Origin: Eunapius fragilis
Taxonomy: Eukaryota; Porifera; Demospongiae; Spongillida; Spongillidae
DNA length: 64,000 nucleotides
Assembly: GCA_963681505.1 (NCBI GenBank)
Contig: OY811980.1
Location: 1,895,595-1,959,594 of the forward strand
Reading direction: 5' to 3'
A program made the position numbers and the translations under genes. Positions 45,801 through 57,508 of the stretch are shown piece by piece (position 1 is the first letter of the stretch; each line of letters begins with the position of its first letter). The notes under the pieces were generated by a model. That model did no database searches and was not told the DNA's origin. It worked only from the letters and a program-made list of their open reading frames with translations.

Positions 45801-48800
45801 GAATGTATGGATGTAACGGTCTAGTGCTGGTGGTGTGTACTGAATGTATGGATGTGATGGGCTAGTGCTGGTGGTGTGTACTGAATGTATGGATGTGATG
45901 GGCTAGTGCTGGTGGTGTGTACTGAATGTATGGATGTGATGGGCTAGTGCTGGTGGTGTGTAGTGAATGTATGGATGTGATGGGCTAGTGCTGGTGGTGT
46001 GTACTGAATGTATGGATGTGACGGTCTAGTGCTGGTGGTGTGTACTGAATGCATGGATGTGATGGGCTAGTGCTGGTGGTGTGTACTGAATGGATGGATG
46101 TGATGGGCTAGTGCTGGTGGTGTGTACTGAATGTATGGATGTGACGGTCTAGTGCTGGTGGTGTGTACTGAATGCATGGGTGTGATGGGCTAGTGCTGGT
46201 GGTGTGTACTGCATGTATGGATGTGATGGTCTAGTGCTGGTGGTGTGTACTGAATGTATGGATGTGATGAGCTAGTGCTGGTGGTGTGTACTGAATGTGT
46301 GAATGTGATGGTCTAGTGCTGGTGGTGTATGGATGTAATGAGCTAGTGCTGGTGGTGTGTACAGAATGTATGGATGTGATGGTCCAGTGCTGGTTGTGTC
46401 TACTGAATGTATGGATGTGATGGTCTAGTGCTGGTGGTGTGTACTGAATGTATGGATGTGATGGTCTAGTGCTGGTGGTGTGTTCTGAATGCATGGATGT
46501 GATGGGCTAGTGCTGGTGATGTGTACAGAATGAATGGATGTGATGGGCTAGTGCTGGTGGTGTGTACTGAATGTATGGATGTGACGGTCTAGTGCTGGTG
46601 TTGTGTTCTGAATGTATGGATGAGATGGGCTAGTGCTGGTGGTGTGTACTGAATGTATGGATGTGATGGGCTAGTGCTGGTGGTGTGTACTGAATGTATG
46701 GATGTGATGGTCTAGTGCTGGTGGTGTGTACTGAATGTATGGATGTGATGGTCTAGTGCTGGTGGTGTGTACTGAATGTATGGATGTGATGGGCTAGTGC
46801 TGGTGGTGTGTACTGAATGTATGGATGTGATGGGCTAGTGCTGGTGGTGTGTACTGAATGTATGGATGTGATGGGCTAGTGCTGGTGGTGTGTAGTGATG
46901 TATGGATGTGATGAGCTAGTGCTGGTTGTGTGTACTGAATGTATGGATGTGACGGGCTAGTGCTGGTGGTGTGTACTGAATGAGTGGATGTGATGGTCTA
47001 GTGCTGGTGGTGTATGGATGTGATGGGCTAGTGCTGGTGGTGTGTACTGCATGTATGGATGTGATGGGCTAGTGCTGGTGGTGTGTACTGAATGTATGGA
47101 TGTGATGAGCTAGTGCTGGTGGTGTGTACTGAATGTGTGAATGTGATGGTCTAGTGCTGGTGGTGTATGGATGTGATGGGCTAGTGCTGGTGGTGTGTAC
47201 AGAATGTATGGATGTGATGGTCCAGTGCTGGTTGTGTCTACTGAATGTATGGATGTGATGGTCTAGTGCTGGTGGTGTGTACTGAATGTATGGATGTGAT
47301 GGTCTAGTGCTGGTGGTGTGTACTGAATGCATGGATGTGATGGGCTAGTGCTGGTGATGTGTACAGAATGAATGGATGTGATGGGCTAGTGCTGGTGGTG
47401 TGTACTGAATGTATGGATGTGACGGTCTAGTGCTGGTGGTGTGTTCTGAATGTATGGATGAGATGGGCTAGTGCTGGTGGTGTGTACTGAATGTATGGAT
47501 GTGATGGGCTAGTGCTGGTGGTGTGTACTGATTGTATGGATGTGATGGTCTAGTGCTGGTGGTGTGTACTGAATGTATGGATGTGATGGTCTAGTGCTGG
47601 TGGTGTGTACTGAATGTATGGATGTGATGGGCTAGTGCTGGTGGTGTGTACTGAATGTATGGATGTGATGGGCTAGTGCTGGTGGTGTGTACTGAATGTA
47701 TGGATGTGATGGGCTAGTGCTGGTGGTGTGTACGGAATGGATGGATGTGATGGGCTAGTGCTGGTGGTGTGTACTGAATGTATGGATATGACGGTCTTGT
47801 GCTGGTGGTGTGTACTGAATGCATGGATGTGATGGTCTAGTGCTGGTGGTGTGTACTGCATATATGGATGTGATGTTCTAGTGCTGGTGGTGTGTACTGA
47901 ATGTATGGATGTGATGGGCTAGTGCTGGTGGTGTGTACTGAATGTATGGATGTGATGGGCTAGTGCTGGTGGTGTGTACTGAATGTATGGATGTGATGGG
48001 CTAGTGCTGGTGGTGTGTACTGAATGGATGGATGTGATGGGCTAGTGCTGGTGGTGTGTACTGAATGTATGGATGTGACGGTCTAGTGCTGGTGGTGTGT
48101 ACTGAATGCATGGATGTGATGGGCTAGTGCTGGTGGTGTGTACTGCATGTATGGATGTGATGGTCTAGTGCTGGTGGTGTGTACTGAATGTATGGATGTG
48201 ATGAGCTAGTGCTGGTGGTGTGTACTGAATGTGTGAATGTGATGGTCTAGTGCTGGTGGTGTATGGATGTGATGGGCTAGTGCTGGTGGTGTGTACAGAA
48301 TGTATGGATGTGATGGTCCAGTGCTGGTTGTGTCTACTGAATGTATGGATGTGATGGTTTAGTGCTGGTGGTGTGTACTGAATGTATGGATGTGATGGTC
48401 TAGTGCTGGTGGTGTGTACTGAATGCATGGATGTGATGGGCTAGTGCTGGTGATGTGTACAGAATGAATGGATGTGATGGGCTAGTGCTGGTGGTGTGTA
48501 CTGAATGTATGGATGTGACGGTCTAGTGCTGGTGGTGTGTTCTGAATGTATGGATGTGATGGTCTAGTGCTGGTGGTGTATGGATGTGATGAGCTAGTGC
48601 TGGTGGTGTATACTGAATGTATGGACGTGATGGGATAGTGCTGGTGGTGTGTACTGAATGTATGGATGTGATGGGCTAGTGCTGGTGGTGTGTACTGAAT
48701 GTATGGATGTGATGGGCTAGTGCTGGTGGTGTGTACTGAATGGATGGATGTGATGGGCTAGTGCTGGTGGTGTGTACTGAATGTATGGATGTGACGGTCT

Positions 48801-51228
48801 AGTGCTGGTGGTGTGTACTGAATGCATGGATGTGATGGGCTAGAGCTGGTGGTGTGTACTGAATGTATGGATGTGATGGTCTAGTGCTGGTGGTGTGTAC
48901 TGAATGTATGAATGTGATGGTCTAGTGCTGGTGGTGTGTACTGAATGTATGGATGTGATGGGCTAGTGCTGGTGGTGTGTACTGAATGGATTGATGTGAT
49001 GGGCTAGTGCTGGTGGTGTGTACTGAATGTATGGATGTGATGGGCTAGTGCTGGTGGTGTGTACTGAATGTATGGATGTGATGGGCTAGTGCTGGTGGTG
49101 TGTACTGAATGTATGGATGTGATGGTCTAGTGCTGGTGGTGTGTACTGAATGTATGGATGTGATGGTCTAGTGCTGGTGGTGTGTACTGAATGTATGGAT
49201 GTGATGGGCTAGTGCTGGTGGTGTGTACTGAATTTATGGATGTGGTGGGCTAGTGCTGGTAGTGTGTAGTGATGTATGGATGTGATGAGCTAGTGCTGGT
49301 GGTGTGTACTGAATGTATGGACGTGATGGGATAGTGCTGGTGGTGTGTACTGAATGTATGGAGGTGTGAGCTAGTGCTGGTGGTGTGTAGTGATGTATGG
49401 ATGTGATGAGCTAGTGCTGGTGGTGTGTACTGAATGTATGGACGTGATGGGCTAGTGCTGGTGGTGTGTACTGAATGTATGGAGGTGTGAGCTAGAGCTG
49501 GTTTTGTGTACTGAATGTATGGATGTGACAGGCTAGTGCTGGTGGTGTGTACTGAATGTGTGGATGTGATGGTCTAGTGCTGGTGGTGTATGGATGTGAT
49601 GGGCTAGTGCTGGTGGTGTGTACAGAATGTATGGATGTGATGGTCCAGTGCTGGTTGTGTGTACTGAATGTATGGATGTGATGGTCTAGTGCTGGTGGTG
49701 TGTACTGAATGTATGGATGTGATGAGCTAGTGCTGGTGGTGTGTACTGAATGTATGGATGTGATGGTCTAGTGCTGGTGGTGTGTACTGAATGCATGGAT
49801 GTGATGGGCTAGTGCTGGTGATGTGTACAGAATGAATGGATGTGATGGGCTAGTGCTGGTGGTGTGTACTGAATGTATGGATGTGACGGTCTAGTGCTGG
49901 TGGTGTGTACTGAATGCATGGATGTGATGGGCTAGTGCTGGTGGTGTGTACTGAATGTATGGATGTGACGGTCTAGTGCTGGTGGTGTGTATTGAATGCA
50001 TGGATGTGATGGGCTAGTGCTGGTGGTGTGTACTGAATGTATGGATGTGATGAGCTAGTGCTGGTGGTGTGTACTGAATGTATGGATGTGATGGGCTAGT
50101 GCTGGTGGTGTGGTACTGAATGTATGGATGTGACGGTCTAGTGCTGGTGGTGTGTACTGAATGTATGGATGTGATGGGCTAGTGCTGGTGGTGTGTACTG
50201 AATGGATGGATGTGATGGGCTCGTGCTGGTGGTGTGTACTGAATGTATGGATGTGATGGGCTAGTGCTGGTGGTGTGTAGTGAATGTATGGATGTGATGG
50301 GCTAGTGCTGGTGGTGTGTACTGAATGTATGGATGTGACGGTCTAGTGCTGGTGGTGTGTACTGAATGCATGGATGTGATGGGCTAGTGCTGGTGGTGTG
50401 TACTGAATGGATGGATGTGATGGGCTAGTGCTGGTGGTGTGTACTGAATGTATGGATGTGACGGTCTAGTGCTGGTGGTGTGTACTGAATGCATGGATGT
50501 GATGGACTAGTGCTGGTGGTGTGTACTGCATGTATGGATGTGATGGTCTAGTGCTGGTGGTGTGTACTGAATGTATGGATGTGATGAGCTAGTGCTGGTG
50601 GTGTGTACTGAATGTGTGAATGTGATGGTCTAGTGCTGGTGGTGTATGGATGTAATGAGCTAGTGCTGGTGGTGTGTACAGAATGTATGGATGTGATGGT
50701 CCAGTGCTGGTTGTGTCTACTGAATGTATGGATGTGATGGTCTAGTGCTGGTGGTGTGTACTGAATGTATGGATGTGATGGTCTAGTGCTGGTGGTGTGT
50801 ACTGAATGCATGGATGTGATGGGCTAGTGCTGGTGATGTGTACAGAATGAATGGATGTGATGGGCTAGTGCTGGTGGTGTGTACTGAATGTATGGATGTG
50901 ACGGTCTAGTGCTGGTGGTGTGTTCTGAATGTATGGATGAGATGGGCTAGTGCTGGTGGTGTGTACTGAATGTATGGATGTGATGGGCTAGTGCTGGTGG
51001 TGTGTACTGAATGTATGGATGTGATGGTCTAGTGCTGGTGGTGTGTACTGAATGTATGGATGTGATGGTCTAGTGCTGGTGGTGTGTACTGAATGTATGG
51101 ATGTGATGGGCTAGTGCTGGTGGTGTGTACTGAATGTATGGATGTGATGGGCTAGTGCTGGTGGTGTGTACTGAATGTATGGATGTGATGGGCTAGTGCT
51201 GGTGGTGTGTAGTGATGTATGGATGTGA

Positions 51229-51356
51229 CCTGGGTTAAAAATGACCTGGGCACCCCCTCCTCCTAGCAGGGTGTAGTCCTGGCTGCTGGCTAGACCGTTC
51301 ACTAGCACAAACTGTGCCACAATTGTTCCATAGGTGCCTGTCCTGGTGACGTTCAG
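51229..51356 (-). other. Unique insert in the satellite encoding a Calx-beta-like fragment
   Basis: About 128 bp of non-satellite sequence. Read on the minus strand it is one open frame of about 42 residues: NVTRTGTYGTIVAQFVLVNG then LASSQDYTLLGGGGAQVIFN. The pattern VTRTG...V...NG.A....DY......V.F.PG is that of Calx-beta domains, calcium-binding modules of adhesion proteins, including sponge aggregation factors. The frame ends in a possible GTCACA donor, so it may be a captured exon. No flanking exon or splice acceptor is visible within the array. Confidence 0.55.
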
Positions 51357-54300
51357 ATGAGCTAGTGCTGGTGGTGTGTACTGAATGTATGGATGTGACG
51401 GGCTAGTGCTGGTGGTGTGTACTGAATGAGTGGATGTGATGGTCTAGTGCTGGTGGTGTATGGATGTGATGGGCTAGTGCTGGTGGTGTGTACTGCATGT
51501 ATGGATGTGATGGGCTAGTGCTGGTGGTGTGTACTGAATGTATGGATGTGATGAGCTAGTGCTGGTGGTGTGTACTGAATGTGTGAATGTGATGGTCTAG
51601 TGCTGGTGGTGTATGGATGTGATGGGCTAGTGCTGGTGGTGTGTACAGAATGTATGGATGTGATGGTCCAGTGCTGGTTGTGTCTACTGAATGTATGGAT
51701 ATGATGGTCTAGTGCTGGTGGTGTGTACTGAATGTATGGATGTGATGGTCTAGTGCTGGTGGTGTGTACGGAATGCATGGATGTGATGGGCTAGTGCTGG
51801 TGATGTGTACAGAATGAATGGATGTGATGGGCTAGTGCTGGTGGTGTGTACTGAATGTATGGATGTGACGGTCTAGTGCTGGTGGTGTGTTCTGAATGTA
51901 TGGATGAGATGGGCTAGTGCTGGTGGTGTGTACTGAATGTATGGATGTGATGGGCTAGTGCTGGTGGTGTGTACTGATTGTATGGATGTGATGGTCTAGT
52001 GCTGGTGGTGTGTACTGAATGTATGGATGTGATGGTCTAGTGCTGGTGGTGTGTACTGAATGTATGGATGTGATGGGCTAGTGCTGGTGGTGTGTACTGA
52101 ATGTATGGATGTGATGGGCTAGTGCTGGTGGTGTGTACTGAATGTATGGATGTGATGGGCTAGTGCTGGTGGTGTGTACTGAATGGATGGATGTGATGGG
52201 CTAGTGCTGGTGGTGTGTACTGAATGTATGGATGTGACGGTCTAGTGCTGGTGGTGTGTACTGAATGCATGGATGTGATGGTCTAGTGCTGGTGGTGTGT
52301 ACTGTATGTATGGATGTGACGGTCTAGTGCTGGTGGTGTGTACTGAATGTATGGATGTGATGAGCTAGTGCTGGTGGTGTGTACTGAATGTGTGAATGTG
52401 ATGGTCTAGTGCTGGTGGTGTATGGATGTGATGGGCTAGTGCTGGTGGTGTGTACAGAATGTATGGATGTGATGGGCTAGTGCTGGTGGTGTGTACTGAA
52501 TGTATGGATGTGATGGGCTAGTGCTGGTGGTGTGTACTGAATGGATGGATGTGATGGGCTAGTGCTGGTGGTGTGTACTGAATGTATGGATGTGACGGTC
52601 TAGTGCTGGTGGTGTGTACTGAATGCATGGATGTGATGGGCTAGTGCTGGTGGTGTGTACTGCATGTATGGATGTGATGGTCTAGTGCTGGTGGTGTGTA
52701 CTGAATATATGGATGTGATGAGCTAGTGCTGGTGGTGTGTACTGAATGTGTGAATGTGATGGTCTAGTGCTGGTGGTGTATGGATGTGATGGGCTAGTGC
52801 TTATGGTGTGTACAGAATGTATGGATGTGATGGTCCAGTGCTGGTTGTGTCTACTGAATGTATGGATGTGATGGTTTAGTGCTGGTGGTGTGTACTGAAT
52901 GTATGGATGTGATGGTCTAGTGCTGGTGGTGTGTACTGAATGCATGGATGTGATGGGCTAGTGCTGGTGATGTGTACAGAATGAATGGATGTGATGGGCT
53001 AGTGCTGGTGGTGTGTACTGAATGTATGGATGTGACGGTCTAGTGCTGGTGGTGTGTTCTGAATGTATGGATGTGATGGTCTAGTGCTGGTGGTGTATGG
53101 ATGTGATGAGCTAGTGCTGGTGGTGTATACTGAATGTATGGACGTGATGGGATAGTGCTGGTGGTGTGTACTGAATGTATGGATGTGATGGGCTAGTGCT
53201 GGTGGTGTGTACTGAATGTGTGAATGTGATGGTCTAGTGCTGGTGGTGTATGGATGTGATGGGCTAGTGCTGGTGGTGTGTACAGAATGTATGGATGTGA
53301 TGGGCTAGTGCTGGTGGTGTGTACTGAATGTATGGATGTGATGGTCTAGTGCTGGTGGTGTGTACTGAATGTATGGATGTGATGGTCTAGTGCTGGTGGT
53401 GTGTACTGAATGTATGGATGTGATGGTCTAGTGCTGGTGGTGTGTACTGAATGTATGGATGTGACGGTCTAGTGCTGGTGGTGTGTTCTGAATGTATGGA
53501 TGTGATGGTCTAGTGCTGGTGGTGTATGGATGTGATGAGCTAGTGCTGGTGGTGTATACTGAATGTATGGACGTGATGGGATAGTGCTGGTGGTGTGTAC
53601 TGAATGTATGGATGTGATGGGCTAGTGCTGGTGGTGTGTACTGAATGTGTGAATGTGATGGTCTAGTGCTGGTGGTGTATGGATGAGATGGGCTAGTGCT
53701 GGTGGTGTGTACTGAATGTATGGATGTGATGGGCTAGTGCTGGTGGTGTGTACTGAATGTATGGATGTGATGGTCTAGTGCTGGTGGTGTGTACTGAATG
53801 TATGGATGTGATGGTCTAGTGCTGGTGGTGTGTACTGAATGTATGGATGTGATGGGCTGGTGCTGGTGGTGTGTACTGAATGTATGGATGTGATGGGCTA
53901 GTGCTGGTGGTGTGTACTGAATGTATGGATGTGATGGGCTAGTGCTGGTGGTGTGTAGTGATGTATGGATGTGATGAGCTAGTGCTGGTTGTGTGTACTG
54001 AATGTATGGATGTGACGGGCTAGTGCTGGTGGTGTGTACTGAATGAGTGGATGTGATGGTCTAGTGCTGGTGGTGTATGGATGTGATGGGCTAGTGCTGG
54101 TGGTGTGTACTGCATGTATGGATGTGATGGGCTAGTGCTGGTGGTGTGTACTGAATGTATGGATGTGATGAGCTAGTGCTGGTGGTGTGTACTGAATGTG
54201 TGAATGTGATGGTCTAGTGCTGGTGGTGTATGGATGTGATGAGCTAGTGCTGGTGGTGTGTACAGAATGTATGGATGTGATGGTCCAGTGCTGGTTGTGT

Positions 54301-54398
54301 CTACTGAATGTATGGATGTGATGGTCTAGTGCTGGTGGTGTGTACTGAATGTATGGATGTGATGGGCTAGTGCTGGTGGTGTGTAATGAATGTATGGA

Positions 54399-54688
54399 AA
54401 AAGGATGGCCACCCAAATGTTGAAACCCTGGATAAAATATATCAATATATGAAAAAAAAGAAGAAATGTCACATATACTTTAATTATATGAATACAGTAA
54501 CTAAGATACAGAAAAAAGTACGCAAACTGATTCAAACTAAAAGAATCCATATTCCAACTCCCAAAGAACCTCCTGGCTTTGTAGTGGAATTTTAAGATGT
54601 CAACTGAAATGTATACTTCAAGTTCATTTTGTTATTTTGGTTCATTAGTGACTTTTGATGATCAGATTATATGGTGCTGGTGGTGTGT
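54399..54688 (+). pseudogene. Duplicated 3' end of the caspase-MBL gene inside the satellite
   Basis: From AAAAGGATGGCCACCCAAAT through the stop codon and 3' flank (GATGATCAGATTATATGGTG) this repeats 39689-39975 almost base for base. The difference seen is an A run shorter by 3 (one Lys codon), which keeps the frame. The copy holds the last 67 or so codons (HPNVETLDKIYQYM... to FVVEF), a TAA stop and about 80 bp of flank. It enters and leaves directly into satellite units. It lacks the MBL active site and any start, so it is a fragment. Confidence 0.95.
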
Positions 54689-56715
54689 ACTGAATGTATG
54701 GATGTGACGGTCTAGTGCTGGTGGTGTGTACTGAATGCATGGATGTGATGGGCTAGTGCTGGTGGTGTGTACTGCATGTATGGATGTGATGGTCTAGTGC
54801 TGGTGGTGTGTACTGAATGTATGGATGTGATGAGCTAGTGCTGGTGGTGTGTACTGAATGTGTGAATGTGATGGTCTAGTGCTGGTGGTGTATGGATGTG
54901 ATGGGCTAGTGCTGGTGGTGTGTACAGAATGTATGGATGTGATGGTCCAGTGCTGGTTGTGTCTACTGAATGTATGGATGTGATGGTTTAGTGCTGGTGG
55001 TGTGTACTGAATGTATGGATGTGATGGTCTAGTGCTGGTGGTGTGTACTGAATGCATGGATGTGATGGGCTAGTGCTGGTGATGTGTACAGAATGAATGG
55101 ATGTGATGGGCTAGTGCTGGTGGTGTGTACTGAATGTATGGATGTGACGGTCTAGTGCTGGTGGTGTGTTCTGAATGTATGGATGAGATGGGCTAGTGCT
55201 GGTGGTGTGTACTGAATGTATGGATGTGATGGGCTAGTGCTGGTGGTGTGTATTGAATGTATGGATGTGATGGTCTAGTGCTGGTGGTGTGTACTGAATG
55301 TATGGATGTGATGGTCTAGTGCTGGTGGTATGTACTGAATGTATGGATGTGATGGGCTAGTGCTGGTGGTGTGTACTGAATGTATGGATGTGATGGGCTA
55401 GTGCTGGTGGTGTGTACTGAATGTATGGATGTGATGGGCTAGTGCTGGTGGTGTGTAGTGATGTATGGATGTGATGAGCTAGTGCTGGTTGTGTGTACTG
55501 AATGTATGGATGTGACGGGCTAGTGCTGGTGGTGTGTACTGAATGAGTGGATGTGATGGTCTAGTGCTGGTGGTGTATGGATGTGATGGGCTAGTGCTGG
55601 TGGTGTGTACTGCATGTATGGATGTGATGGGCTAGTGCTGGTGGTGTGTACTGAATGTATGGATGTGATGAGCTAGTGCTGGTGGTGTGTACTGAATGTA
55701 TGGATGTGATGGGCTAGTGCTGGTGGTGTGTATTGAATGTACGGATGTGATGGGCTAGTGCTGGTGGTGTGTACTGAATGTATGGATGTGATGGGCTAGT
55801 GCTGGTGGTGTGTACTGAATGTACGGATGTGACGGTCTAGTGCTGGTGGTGTGTACTGAATGTATGGATGTGATGGGCTAGTGCTGGTGGTGTGTACTGA
55901 ATGTATGGATGCGATGGGCTAGTGCTGGTGGCGTGTACTGAATGTATGGATGTGATGGGCTAGTGCTGGTGGTGTGTAGTGAATGTATGGATGTGATGAG
56001 CTAGTGCTGGTAGCGTGTACTGAATGTATGGATGTGATGGGCTAGTGCTGGTGGTGTGTAGTGAATGTATGGATGTGATGAGCTAGTGCTGGTGGTAGCG
56101 TGTACTGAATATATGGATGTGATGGGCTAGTGCTGGTGGTGTGTAGTGAATGTATGGATGTGATGGGCTAGTGCTGGTGGTGTGTACTGAATGTATGGAT
56201 GTGATGGGCTAGTGCTGGTAGCGTGTACTGAATGTATGGATGTGATGGGCTAGTGCTGGTGGTGTGTACTGATTGTATGGATGTGATGGGCTAGTGCGGG
56301 TGGTGTGTACTAAATGTATGGATGTGATGGGCTAGTGCTGGTGGTGTGTACTGAATGTATGGATGTGATGGGCTAGTGCTGGTGGTGTGTACTGAATGTA
56401 TGGATGTGATGGGCTAGTGCTGGTGTTGTGTACTGAATGTATGGATGTGATGGGCTAGTGCTGGTGGTGTGTACTGAATGTATGGACGTGATGGGCTAGT
56501 GCTGGTGGTGTGTACTGAATGTATGGATGTGATGGGCTAGTGCTGGTAGCGTGTACTGAATGTATGGATGTGATGAGCTAGTGCTGGTAGTGTGTACTGA
56601 ATGTATGGACGTGATGGGCTAGTGCTGGTGGTGTGTACTGAATGTATGGACGTGATGGGCTAGTGCTGGTGGTGTGTACTGAATGTATGTAGGTGTGAGC
56701 TAGTGCTGGTGGTGG

Positions 56716-57508
56716 GTGTGTTCTTAATGTTCCAGATGGGGGATGGGGGCACACACATATGAATCGATGCACGTTGAGGTTATGTATGCATACACAGTGT
56801 GGGGGTATTTCCCCTTATGGTCCCAGTGCTTTCTACATCGCTGTGTGGTGGCAGGGGCAGACCCATGATATTAGGAAGATTTGGGCTTTCCACACCGTTT
56901 GCTATTATTTGTATAATTGCGAATGTAAACCCCCCCCCCCCCCTCCCCATCCCCCAGGACAATACGTAAGACCACCCCTGGACAAATGACTGTTATATCA
57001 TCACCATCCTCTGGGACATGCATTTTAAAGTATCCACCTGGACAAGCTTATGTTATAACTTTAACGTACCCCCCCCTCTCCCCCCGATGGCACAACTGGC
57101 AGCCAGGAGGATAGATGGAAACTGAAAGCAACGGTTCTCTGTCCAGCAACGGAGGAAGCTTCCAACAGCAGATATAACATATGCATATGAGTGTCAAATA
57201 TGCAGGAGCACTCTGTTCGTAAGACTGACGACAGAGTGGAGGGAGTGTATATGCAGCACCTTATGGAACAGCAGAATTAAAGTCTGCAACTGCAGAAACA
57301 GAGGTGAGGATTTGTCTGTGAACCAAACCCAGCTAAGCAAATGGAGGCTTATACATGCTGCAGGTGCAAGCATAATGTAGACTGTATGACCACATTAACG
57401 TGTATATGGAGATGTACCAATAAAAATATAACGAATAATGCACATGCATCGAGGCAGCATAGCAACATGGTGCAGATGTATAGTACTACCTACCACACAC
57501 ACAAACTC
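56716..57508. other. Unique sequence after the satellite
   Basis: About 0.8 kb between the end of the array and the probable last exon of the trefoil gene. Short poly-C runs occur at 56930 and 57067. I see no supported gene. Confidence 0.4.

Larger units (their letters stand above)
39968..56715 (+). repeat. 41-bp GT-rich minisatellite array, about 16.7 kb, roughly 400 copies
   Basis: The unit is GGATGTGATGGGCTAGTGCT followed by GGTGGTGTGTACTGAATGTAT. Common variants are TGACGG, GGTCTAG, GAGCTAG, GAATGCATGG and TGTTCTGAATG. Copies at both edges are more diverged than those inside. A distinctive block with a shortened 30-bp unit and the variant GGTCCAGTGCTGGTTGTGTC recurs near 44868, 46210, 47048, 48144, 50527, 51494, 52661, 54111 and 54773, so there is higher-order structure. 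The plus strand is G/T-rich and C-poor. His/Ser/Thr-rich minus-strand ORFs of 87 codons are repeat translations. The array starts 80 bp after the caspase-MBL stop codon and is interrupted at 51229 and 54399. Confidence 0.98.

Noticed and set aside
44889-55057. Nine repeated 87-codon minus-strand ORFs (HSVHTTSTRPSHPYIQYTPP type)
   Set aside because: They arise from the same higher-order block of the 41-bp satellite; the unit length is not a multiple of 3, and the frames open only because of one short unit.
39968-56715. CRISPR array
   Set aside because: Units are contiguous with no unique spacers, and the host is eukaryotic. The same holds for the 24-bp and 26-bp arrays.
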